NCBI GenBank assembly: GCA_963920525.1
Contig: OY986439.1
Location: 49,107,482 to 49,171,481, forward strand
Length of the DNA stretch: 64,000 bases
Reading direction: 5' to 3'
Origin: Dichetophora obliterata
Lineage: Eukaryota > Arthropoda > Insecta > Diptera > Sciomyzidae
Below the pieces are notes generated by a model that was not told the DNA's origin, made no database searches, and saw nothing but the letters and a program-made list of their open reading frames with translations. The position numbers were made by a program, and so were the translations under genes. This document shows, in pieces, positions 33,792-44,322 of the stretch. How positions within the stretch are numbered: the first letter of the stretch is position 1; every line of letters begins with the position of its first letter.

Positions 33792-34900
33792 GTGTGTTTG
33801 TTGTGGGCATGCACGCGTTTGTGTGTATGTGTATGTTAGTTATTTTAAAAATTAATAGCTTATTTTCTTAAAATATTTTTGGCTTTATTAATTAACACTT
33901 TCAAAGTGTTTGTTTAGGGGGGGTTGGCTTTTTTTGTTTTGTTTTGTTAAGTAAACTTTTTCTTATTGTGTTGTTGTATTTGTGAAATTTTTTGATATTT
34001 TCATTATTTAATGTTGTTGTTATATTATTAAAAAAAATGTTCCTCAACTGCTACATTATAAGCTTAACAGCTTTTGGACACTCGTTAAATGTGACAGAGG
34101 CTTTAGATAAATCATAATTTTTTGTTGTTTTTATTGAAGTCGACTAAAATGTTTACATTTTATAAGCTTTTAATATGCTTAAAGTTCTTTATTATTACTA
34201 ATGGTAGACTATTGAGGAATTTTTATATAAAAAACATAAATTTAGTTGACACTTAGAATAGTTGTTCCATTTGACGACACGTTTTCAGCATAAAAATAAA
34301 ATTAAGTAAAAAAAATGTTGGCTTGTTTTTCATCTTGCTATAAAATAGTGGCCATTTATTTGTTTTTTTTATATAGGTACGTGATAGAATTTTGTGATAT
34401 TTTTCGATTTCATGTTTAATGCATTTTTTTTTAAGTTTCAGGATGCTAAAATAGTTTTCGAGTGTCAAGGTTGTCTTCTTGAAAACTGAGTTTTAAATTA
34501 ATTTTGTGAAAAGCTTTTAGAAATTTTTTCGTTCTTAAATTTTTTGTTTTTAGTTATTACTAGCATTATGTTTCTAACTTTTAAATTTTTTTTCACTGGA
34601 AATTTAATGTTTTAATTATAAATGCAGCAAGTGTTTGCGTTTAGTGCATTTAACAAAGCTTAGTTAGCTTTTTCCACATTTTCACACATTTTTAAGAGCT
34701 TTAAGCTGCTGTTTTGCTCGATTTTAACACTTCAAAAGCAGATTACTGCTTATGTCACATTTTTGGCACAAAAACTGGTAAGCTTTGAACTTACAAACTG
34801 ACAAATATCGCACTTTATTTCAAAAGCTGCTCAAAAGCTTTTCCTATCTTGCTGTATTTTGCATTTTTTTGTTGTAATTTGAAAATTTTACATTTTCTCC
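33792..34900 (-). other. Probable 5' UTR leader of the 33649-33791 exon
   Basis: On the minus strand this stretch is A/CA-rich (AACAACAACATTAAATAATG near 34010, CAAATACAACAACACAATAA near 33975), the style of many fly 5' leaders. It has no recognised repeat. It connects the CG-richer block at 34930-35110 with the candidate start codon. No splice sites were needed to join them, but alternatives exist, including a minus-strand TAGGTAAGTG donor-like site at about 35328-35337. Confidence 0.35.
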
Positions 34901-34929
34901 AAAAATTTTTGAAATTTTAATTTATTACA

Positions 34930-35110
34930 AAATATTTTCCGTCGCGATATCTTTTAATAGCAGCACTGAAAAAATGTTCAGTTTCCTGATGCGACAGAAA
35001 GATTTTCTTTTCGCGCTTTTCCAACTGTGCGAGTGCTGCTGAGCGTTCGTTCACTGCGGGCTTGCTTTCAATAATTTTTCCCACACTCGACACAATCGCG
35101 CTGTTTTTTG
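34930..35110 (-). promoter_or_regulatory. Candidate promoter/transcription start region
   Basis: This block is distinctly richer in C, G and CpG (GCGCG, TCGCGCT, CACTCGAC) than the kilobases around it. On the minus strand it reads GAACGCTCAGCAGCACTCGC then ACAGTTGGAAAAGCGCGAAAA, which resembles initiator-containing starts of fly developmental genes (TCAGT-type Inr). No TATA box is evident. It lies about 1.2 kb upstream of the candidate start codon at 33791. Base composition and position are the only evidence. Confidence 0.35.
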
Positions 35111-36296
35111 TAGAATATTAATTTATTTTAATGTTGTTGTTATTGTTTTTGCTTGTTGTTGTAGACATTAGTTTCTTGCTGCGAAATTTTATTTTGTTGA
35201 ATCTGCTTTCTTCAGCGAGCTTGCCGTCGCTATAGCTTTATGTTAAATTTTTTTATTTTTTTTTGTTTGCCTCTTTTTTTTGTGTGGTGTTTGTTTTCTT
35301 TATGTGCTCTGTTTATTTGTTAGCTTCACTTACCTACCATAATATTTTTAAATAATTGCTTGAATAACTTTTCAAATAATTTTTACGTTTTACTCTTTAA
35401 AAAATTTCTTTGTATTCTATGAAAAATTATGCTTTTTTGTTGAAAATTTATTAATATTTTTCTATGAATTTGTATATTTTTGATATTTTTTATGAAAAAA
35501 AACAAAAATTAATTGTGATTGCATATAATTATAGGTAAATACTTCGCGAAGATATATCATAAGGGGGAAAAATAGTGTTAAGAAACAGTCTTTAGTTCAC
35601 AGTTTATAATGAAAATATCCCATGATGTTAATAAATTTTATTTGTTTTATGTAAAGAATTTTTTGTAAAAATGTTCATTAGGTTGGAATTTTTCTCTTTT
35701 TTGTTGATCTGACTGTTTTTAGCAATATGTTTCACATAAAAGATTTTTGAATTTTTTCAATCCTTGCATTCAACCTGCATGAGTTAATATACAGTATTTT
35801 ATTACTGAAAGTTACACAACTATGTTGCATAATCTTAGGATAATCTACACATGGTGTATGGAGTAAGAGTGTGAATATAATCGTATGGGAGGGGGTATAT
35901 TTCGCATCCCTAATAGTTACGGGGTTAATTGTAATTTCATGACTTTGATTCACACTGTTAAATAAAAAATCTAACTAACAGAATACTTATTTTAATAACC
36001 TATAAAATATGCAATAAAATGACCTTTCCAACGCTGCATATATCAACAAACCCACTTAACTTATCCATTCTCGAACTGTGATCGTGTGTAGATGAAATCA
36101 GTACGTAGAAACTACTAAATTTCCATATTGAGCACAATTTTCTCTGAATTTTGCGCAGTAAATCCTTAACTTTTTACAGCATTAACTTTATGATTTATTA
36201 AAGTTTTTTTCCATGACATAAAAATCATGAACATAACTTTAAAAATAAGAAAATTAGTTGCACTTCAAAATAAGTGCAGACAATAAACGACTCTAT
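35111..36296. other. Gene-free AT-rich stretch
   Basis: The first 230 bases, on the minus strand, are again CA-rich and contain the GGTAGGTAAGTG donor-like site. A further untranslated exon of the gene at 33649 is therefore conceivable. The rest shows no ORF or repeat I can name; the 73-codon ORF at 35732-35953 has no motif. Confidence 0.3.
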
Positions 36297-36490
36297 TTCT
36301 ATTATCAGTTTGCCGCTTACTTTGTGCTCTTTTCTGAGAGAGAGAACTGGTGGCTAATTCTTTAGCAAAGTAAAAGTGATGCCAAATTTTTATGGAAAAC
36401 ATATGTGTTGACATTAATTATATATCGAATTAACAGAGAATATATGCGAAAAAGTCGAATTTTTACCACTGGCGAACTCAAGTATATAAA
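36297..36490 (+). repeat. Dispersed repeat, copy 2
   Basis: This shares the ordered blocks of 21715-21905: TTTGCCGCTTAC, GTGCTCTTTTCTGAGAGAG, AAAGTAAAAGTGAT, AAAACATATG and a later ACCACTGG. Same orientation, diverged. Non-coding. Confidence 0.6.
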
Positions 36491-37170
36491 AATACCAAAA
36501 ATCGACCACTTTTACAAACCAAAACTAAAGAGATAGAAAAAACAATATAGTAAAAATAATTTTTTTTTATGTATTTAGCAGCTGTAAAGGGCTCATTCAT
36601 TTTCATCCAGCGCTCAGTGGTTTGGAAGTTAGCCCCAAATGTTTTGATTTGTTAATTGAAAATTGTGTGCCGCAATGTGCGCGATGTCTGCCTTCAGATG
36701 CATTAAACTAGTGACTTTTGATCTAAAACTAGGTCCACTATTATTTTTTATACAATTTAAATATTGTGCTATAATGTGCTCGAGTTGTGCTAAAATGTGA
36801 CGTAAAAAACATTATAAAAATTTCCAAGTGTGCGTTAATATATTTTTAAAATAAAACTCATTTGTTAGTCAAAGCAATAAAAACAGTTAAATAATAACGC
36901 ACAGAAATATTGTATGTATAGTTGGCACCATGCTGGTTGAGCTTTTTTATGGTTATATAATTGCCTAACTTAGAATGTTTTACATTCGTAGTCAAACAAT
37001 CCGATTAAAAACATTACTTAGAAAAACAAAATAAAAAAATTCGTTCAAGTGTCATGTGTCTCTTTAAACCCTTTCCAACAAATAGGTCAAACTCGAGTAG
37101 AATATAACTCAGCACATATTAGTTGCAATAACAAAAATTTAAAACGATTCTGTTACTATTTTTTTATACT
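36491..37170. other. Gene-free AT-rich stretch
   Basis: No ORF, repeat or motif was recognised. Confidence 0.35.
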
Positions 37171-39180
37171 AAACTAGCTGATATACCCGGTGTTACTCGA
37201 GAGTCATTTATATAAACATTTTAATGTACACTTTTCGGTTAAATGTTTTTGTAAATTTTGGAATTTTGTAAAAACGTATTGAATTTAAGTTTGAGACCAC
37301 TATAAAACTATTAGTTAAAAAATTTACCAAGCTTTTTTAACGAAGAAATAATTTTATCACTGTTTTTTTACAATCAAAAACTGTTTTTTTAGTTCTAAAC
37401 TGAATTTACTGGTAAGCATGTTACTTGCACTTCCCTGAAATGAAAATCAAATTTATAAAAATCTTCCTAAAATTTTTTAGTAGTTTTTCCAGTTGGAAAA
37501 TAACAATTGGATTGTCTCTAAATTAAAAATTAATGTAAATTGAGTCTGATAGTTGATGCAATTTCTTAAATCTTCTGAATTCCTATTTTATAGCAAAAAG
37601 GTGTAAGTTAAAAAAGCAGTCGCTTTTTAATTTTTATTATAGTATATACAGCAACCTGTAACAATACTATCGACGTTAACAGTTAGTTAATCGACATAAA
37701 TTCAGCAAGAACAGTGCAAGAAGTGTCATTATGTTATTTGCTGTAAGTTTACGCTGTGTGCGAAAAGAACTAAATTGAGTAACAGCTACTGACTTTTCTA
37801 AAATATTGGAATCGTGTCGGTAATGCAGTACTTATTTCTAATTTATAATATTTTCCAGCATACTTTTCAGCATACTTTCGGTTAGTACGCAATTGAACCG
37901 AAAAAATTGTTCAATGCAGCCAAGCTTACAACCATGATTGGAGAGTTAAAATGTCAAAATTTCGCTCTTTTATATGTCGGTACATTTAATTGGCGTGGAA
38001 ATTTGACTTTCAACAATATTGTTCAAAAAACACATTAAACATTAAAAAATTAACTTTTACAGCATTCTTATTCACAGTCATCTTTTCGATGAATAGTGAT
38101 ATATATAGAACATTTAAAGTACCATTGATACAGAACTGAGTGACAACGGTGAAACAATAGTGAGAAAAATGACAAATCACAACAAAACAAATTTAACAGG
38201 AGGGGGCGGAGGGAGGGTGGGGAGGCAAATAGTAAGTAGATCACTATAAGGAAGATTTTATAATTACTCTAGATACACAACATCATTCTTAGAGATAAAT
38301 GAGGACGCTCAAATTATATAGAGAATTTGAAAACAAAACTCAGTTTTATTAAAAGTCTGATATGAAAAAATAAATTTTAAGCCAATAACTTTTGATTGGA
38401 AAGAGATATTGGGGGGTAATTTTTTCACATAAATTATTTTTGAGACTTGAATTTTTTTTGAAAAAATATAAAAACAACATTTTTGAAAAAATAAATTTCG
38501 CGAAAAAAATCAGAGGGGGTAATTTTTGCGATTAGCTGGAAGAATTTTTGCAAATAAATGCTATGTCATATGAAAGGTAGCCAGATGTGCAATTTTTAAT
38601 TGATTTCATTTTTACAACAATAGCAATTTTTGAGTCATTTTTTAATAAAAAGGCAATATTTTGAACCTTTTTTGACATAATCATAAAACATATATACACT
38701 GACTTAATGGTACAGTTCAACCTATTTCTGTAAAGTGATTTTATTGAACTTTTGAACAAAAAAAAATTTGAATGAAATATATTAATTGACAGCGGAGATA
38801 TTTGCATCGAAAGACTAAACTGTGATTTTCATGTCGTTTTTTTCTCATTCTTAGGTAACGATGTTTTATGAAAAAGTCGTTGTACTGAAAATTTCTCCAA
38901 TTTTGAAGATATGTGAGTGTTTTTGATGTCAAAATAACAAGAAATTTATAAAATTAAATACACAGAAATCTCCTATAGTAAAAAGTGATATATAGCAAAA
39001 TTACCGTTAGTTAAAAAATTTTAGAGGGAGCATGGCAAAAACTAAGTATGTAACATTTTAAGTTGGGATAAAATTAATATGTGTACTTAGTTTGAGCGAA
39101 ATCCGTTGAGCCGTTTAGATTTGTATAAAGGCCAAACAAACAAACAAACAAACAGAAAATGAGTTTTATTACTATAGATA
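37171..39180 (+). repeat. Possible decayed dispersed element with (CAAA)n tail
   Basis: It opens with ACTAGCTGATATACCCGGTG and closes with GAAATCCGTTGAGCCGTTTA, then (CAAA)n at about 39136-39152 and TTATTACTATAGATA. Both phrases resemble the conserved ends of an insect repeat family I have seen often, in which a TAGCTGATACCCG start pairs with a GCCGTTTAG...CAAACAAA end. I cannot name its class. The 2-kb interior has no coding signal. Confidence 0.35.
38202..38222 (+). other. G-quadruplex-capable tract
   Basis: GGGGGCGGAGGGAGGGTGGGG has four runs of at least three G with loops of 4, 1 and 1 bases. It meets the usual G3+N1-7 pattern and stands out in AT-rich DNA. Function is unknown. Confidence 0.7.
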
Positions 39181-39552
39181 AAATAAAATACTAAATAATC
39201 TAATAATTGATCGATTTTTCGGTCAAAGTCATGTGTAATTGAACATTTGGTTGTGAAAATAGCCACCTTTCAGTTAGAACACTAGCTTCTGGCGAAGCAA
39301 AAACTCGTTTCATTTCTATGGTGCATTTCGACAAACTATCGAACACCAATGAATATTGAAATAAATGAAGCAGCAACTAGAACAGATGGCAACCCTTGAT
39401 AGAGTTGATGGCGGTGATCTATAAATAGCCTACTGCTTTGAAATGTCATATGATTAGCAGCCATACAATTCATAAGAATGAATTCCAAAATCTGCACATT
39501 CATATGCTAGTTTAAACAGGGAGTTGATCACAGCTTAATCACTCAAAGACTA

Positions 39553-39690
39553 CTGAAGAGGAAAATGTAGCTATTTCCGAAACAGACTATCTAGTCAGCT
39601 AAGTGATTGACTCTATACAGAGTTGTTGTTGTTGTTGTTGCCTTCTTGAAAACTTACTTGATCTAAAGCTCACAATCTTAATTCAAAATA
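39553..39690 (-). repeat. Dispersed repeat with (CAA)n, inverted copy
   Basis: The reverse complement matches 18170-18310: GAGCTTTAGATCAAGTAAGT then AAGAAGGCAACAACAACAAC, TATAGAGTCAATCACTTAGC, and GTCTGTTTCGGAAATAGCTA. The second arm of the fold-back seen in copy 1 is missing here. Confidence 0.65.
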
Positions 39691-41180
39691 AAATACTATT
39701 TTTTTAAAATGGATTTTTTATAATTCTGAAAAACAAAAGTTAATTTAATAAAAATATATAATTTTTTAGAATTATATTTGAGCTTAATGGCAAGAAGTAT
39801 TCTTTTGTTTATATTTTTCAGAAAAAATTCTGTATTTGTTACAGCAACATTTAATTTTATTATTTTATTATTTTTTATTTATTAATTTAAAAGAAATTGA
39901 AAATAATAATAAAATTCAAGGAAAATAATAAAACAATTTACAAAAAAATTTGCAAAAAAATTTCGAATGACATGAAAAACTAAATAGAGGTTAGAGTGTA
40001 TTCTACCCCCTTGGGACCGATTAGCTTTAATAATAAAACCCAAAATTTTGGTTTTCAAATTAATTACCTCACCAAGCAAGCATTTCAACAATTTGTTCCT
40101 TCAAACCTCAGTCTCAATGAGCATGAATGACTGCTTGCTGGCACGAAGCTTTTCGTCCTTTTGCAAATGCAGCAAAGCTCTAAATTGGTTTTTGTAAAAC
40201 TTTTTAACTTTTTGCATTAATTAATATAAAGTTCAACAGCCAAAAATTGTTGCCGTTGACTGTTGAACTTTTGATTTTGGTTAGAATGTCGTTCAATTTT
40301 TTTTTTGCTTTGCTTAAAGCTGCGGCTAACTCATTAAAATTCTACTGCTAATTAAAACATTGCTAGTCAACTGTGACGCACTTTTTGTCATTGACGTCAC
40401 AGCAATGCCCACTTTATCCTTAGCTATGCCGAAAGTTTCACAATAATTTATGAGTTACATTATTTTTTTTTGAGTGAAAATATTTATGTAAAACATTAAA
40501 ATGAACATAAAAAAGGAAAAAGAAAAAAAAAGGTCTAAGTAAACATATATGACGCACTCGAATTAATTTATTGTTACATTTGTTTTTAAGACAAATTATG
40601 ATAACATTAGTTTGCACAAAATGGAAAAAGTTTTCTCACACACTTTCTTTAAAAAATTTTAGCCTGAAAATTCCAACAATTTTCTTGATTATGGCAAATT
40701 TCAATGAAGCAAAACCTAATTCATTATGATTTATTTTTATTTGTCATGATTTCCTTAATTTTTCTTATTGAATTATACATTAAAAACGGACCAGTCCATT
40801 TTACTATTTATTGAAATGACATACTATTTGTATGATTATAAAACAAATATTTTGTTTATCTACTTGCATATTTGAAACTACTCTTTTAGTGAATAACTTT
40901 ATATGTGCTGAATAAAAAGCCAAAGCTACCATTGAGTAAAAAAAGCTCGAAAATGTACGAGCGACTCGATTCGAATACTAAGCTACTCACACAGTTCTAG
41001 TGTGAACGTTTAGTACAGTTTATCCTTTGCGTTTAGTACATTAATAAAGCCGGGCCAATGATAAAAATGGTAATTCGGAAATTTTTGAACAAAAGACCAC
41101 GACTCGAATAAAACGATGTAAGAAATTAAAAACCAGAAATATTTTCTGGTGTATGTGCCAAATTCTTTGTACCTTTAAGA
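39691..41180. other. Stretch without TE signature; possible regulatory block
   Basis: At 40060-40440 the sequence is less repetitive than elsewhere. It contains a perfect CRE-type palindrome TGACGTCA at 40392-40399 and a 10-bp inverted repeat AGTTCAACAG/CTGTTGAACT at about 40231-40270. No ORF of interest lies here; the 69-codon minus-strand ORF at 39882-40091 is Lys/Asn/Phe-rich with no motif. Whether this is regulatory cannot be judged from the sequence alone. Confidence 0.3.
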
Positions 41181-43500
41181 AATTTAATTGTTGTATTTTT
41201 AAGAAATGGTTTATGAATCATCCAGAGTGCGCACAATTTTTCCAATTAACTTAAATGTCTGCTCGCACTTCAAGGCGCAAATTATACAAACGAAAACCAT
41301 CGAAGCGATAAGAAGACGAAACTCAAACAATCCCGTGCGACGAGATGGGTGGAACGACACGAATCAGTTGAAGTTTGTTTGCACTGACCAGCAGCAGTAA
41401 TGGAAGCCTTGGAAAAATCTCCAGTATTTGGTCAGATACGAAAACAACCTCTGCCACTTTGCTGCTGCTTATAGCGATAAGAACCATGATTTTTTTTATT
41501 TCGTAACATGTGCTTGACTTGATGCAATACGTACCCAGTAAAAAATGTTGATGCGCATTACTCGTATGCGCATTAAGAGCGCTTTCATTCCCTTGCGTAT
41601 AGTGCTATTTGTAAAGCGCTATGTTTGGAGCTCTTTTCATAGTGATAACGTAGCACTAGCAAACAAATCTTAGAACGTGAAGTCAAAAAAATAATAAATA
41701 CATTTTTCAAAAATACAAAAAAAAAATCCCGTTCTTTTGCATATCAACCATAACTCCAGCGAGCACATCACATATCGCGCATAACTACTGTGAGCTCTAT
41801 CTCACCTGTCATCCCCACGAGCGCATTAAGTACCGCCCTTAAGTCCTGCTAACCCATAAGTGTTGCTTAGTTCTTGTGGCATCCGTGCTTTCGTACGTGT
41901 ACTCAACAATAGTAAGTTTTAAATAAAGTTTTAAATGCAAAAAGGTAAAATCGTATTATATATTTATAAAAGTAAAAGTACTGCATCGAAGTCCTGCCAG
42001 ATCGAGTCTATCCAGCGAGTCCTAATTTTAATACGCGAAATTCATAAAAGTAAGTATTTAATAAAGTTTTATTATTCAGTGAAGAAATGTGTTATATTTT
42101 TAAAAAAGAGCAAGTACTGCACCAAAGTCCTGCACTAAAGCCGTGCGTGACGACATCATACTGCCCCATAGCATCGCGTCTATCCAGCGAGTCCATCCTC
42201 AATTTTATACGCGAATCTCATAAAAGCAAGTATTTTAGTAAAGTGTTTAAAAAAAGCAAAACAAATATGGAAACTATTGTCGGACTCGATCGACCATTAT
42301 CTACAAATACCCGTGTTCGGTATTTTTAAAGAGGAAGCACGCGTACACTTAAACTCGGATGGACGCCAAAAAAAGTTTGCAGTAAAATCTCTAAAATTTT
42401 TTACGGAAATCGTGTTTTGTAAGTATGAGTCTATTGACTCAAAAAGACTTTAAAAAAATTAATAAATGTTTTTGTCATAGTTGCGGTAAATGGACCAACA
42501 ATGTCCCTAGAAATATTTGAAAATGAGATGAAGGCAGCAGGATTTCGCTCCTACAAAAATAAATTTTACAGAAATGTGAGCAAAAACAAGAAAAAGAACA
42601 ATTCAAACTTTACAGCAGAACAGCAGAAATTTTACAGTAAAGCTGTGTTTCAAATAAATGTACTTACTTTAATTAATTAATTACTGAATTATTTTTGTTT
42701 TTTATCACGTTATGAATTTATAAATTTAGTTCCTATTAGTTTATAATCACCAAACATAAAAAAACAACATTAAATGCATAAATGCAAAAGAGTTAATAAA
42801 TGTACTATTTATTTGTTTTTTAAGAGCTATATTTTGTATTAACGGTTCACGCTACTTTTTATTATTATCTACAAGGCAAACAAAGCGCTCGGTTCTAGCT
42901 ACTTTTTAGCATTAACTACAAGGTGAACAAAGCGCTCGGGTCTCGCAACTATTTCGTATCAACTACAAGGTGAACAAAGAGCTCGGTTCTCGCTACGATT
43001 TTATATTATGAACAGCGAGAGTGGAGCGCATACATCTGATGACATGCTAATGTTAAAAAATGCGTTATACGCAAGGAGAATGAAGCGCTCTACTGTTTTT
43101 TTGGAGCGCTTCAGATTCGCTAATGTAGCGCTCGCTTCCCTGCTGGGTAGCTTTACCGTTATGTCGTTCTCTACAAACTGAAAATCAATATATCGATAAA
43201 GCCATACAGTTGACAGATTCAAAAAAAGAAATAATAGAAAGAAGAGAACATGCCAAAAAACATGTTAGTTACATTTTCCAAAAAGTCAGCAAGATCAGCG
43301 AAGAACACGAAATTAAAATAAGAAAACCAAGAGAAGCTTCGCTTCCAGCTCATCTTTGTAATTTCCAGACAAATTCAATAGAGAATTTTTATAGAATTTC
43401 AACGTACCAACTATACATAGATTTATTCGTCACTCACCAGACCATTTCTTAAGCACCATGGAATACTATCGAATTTTAGATGTCGTTTTCGATAAAAAAT
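41180..43500 (+). pseudogene. hAT transposase relic (52-kDa repressor-like), split by an insertion
   Basis: Two plus-strand parts flank the inverted-repeat element at 41534-43147. The left part reads RRDGWNDTNQLKFVC (family TRWxERHD.), then a segment with stops and a frame change. The right part begins LPLCRSLQTENQYIDKAIQL at about 43152, continues HVSYIFQKVSKISEEHEIKI, then RKPREASLPAHL and IENFYRISTYQLYIDLF, which matches the IKxPR...EEYYRIxIYxPxLD region of hAT transposases of the 52-kDa repressor-like group. Similarity stops near 43460. The catalytic and dimerisation ends are missing. Confidence 0.75.
41534..43147. mobile_element. 1614-bp inverted-repeat element with AGCGCT modules
   Basis: CCCAGTAAAAAATG (41534) and the reverse complement of the right end CCCAGCAGGGAAG (to 43147) begin identically and diverge after six bases. 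TA flanks both ends. GAGCGCT, AAGCGCT and TGCGCATTA words crowd both arms. Two internal tandem arrays occur: about 41985-42235 (CTATCCAGCGAGTCC with TACGCGAA and TAAAAGTAAGTATTT, two copies) and about 42885-43005 (ACAAGGTGAACAAAGCGCTC, three copies of about 55 bases). No transposase was found. It sits inside the hAT relic. Confidence 0.65.
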
Positions 43501-44322
43501 TTACACCCTAGATGAAGAAGCCAGCGATGATAATTGAGAAACTCTAGCATAAGAAACGGACAAAGACTGTAGGGCAAAACTCTAGTTCGATGGCTTCCAC
43601 TTCAGGCCAGGACTCATACTGGTGAACTGTGCTGGACTAGACACGGCAGAATGGTTGAGAACTACTATTCCAAAACTGACTAGTTGGAATGGCAGTGAGC
43701 TATCAACGTGCACTGGGGACCATATAATTAGTGTCCACATGATAAGAGTATAACTGCACAAAGCAGCAGGAGTGGACACTACGAAACTTCTGGAGCCTTA
43801 ACAGCAGGTTTGTAACTAAAGGCAAGCTTCTCACGATAGGGATAGATAACAGCACAGTCAGTGCAAGCAATGTCAGTGGAAGCTGAAATAAATAGCTTCA
43901 TCGGGTTGCACGGCTTTTATACGGATTGAAGTAGTTAAGCAAGTGGCAGTGAAGGCAGCAGGAGGTAAAAAAGAGGAAATACTTCTGCTACCTCATGAAG
44001 TTGAGGGTCTTAGCAACATCGACCCCACTTCGCTGAACATTGCTACCGACTATGACACTGAGTCAGAGGCCGATACCCTGACATCGGATAAATAGGTGGT
44101 ATAATAAATAAAAATGACGATCACTAAGATTGCCCAAATCAATCTCCACCATGCTAATCAGCCTCGTTGGTAATAGCAAGGGCAATCCTTAGGTTGAAAC
44201 TAGGGATAGTCCTTGTTCAAGAACCCTGAATCTTAAGGGGGTCATATCAGAGGTTTGACAGGAGATAATACACAGGCTATCTGGAATATAAGATGTTACA
44301 ATCCAAGATCGTGCGTATTAAC

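Noticed and set aside
33622..33855. Plus-strand 77-codon ORF
   Set aside because: It is the shadow of the minus-strand candidate exon, which has the better codon pattern, start context and splice donor.
39415..39430. TATAAATAG sequence resembling a TATA box
   Set aside because: No initiator, ORF or exon follows on either strand within a reasonable distance; it is expected by chance in AT-rich DNA.
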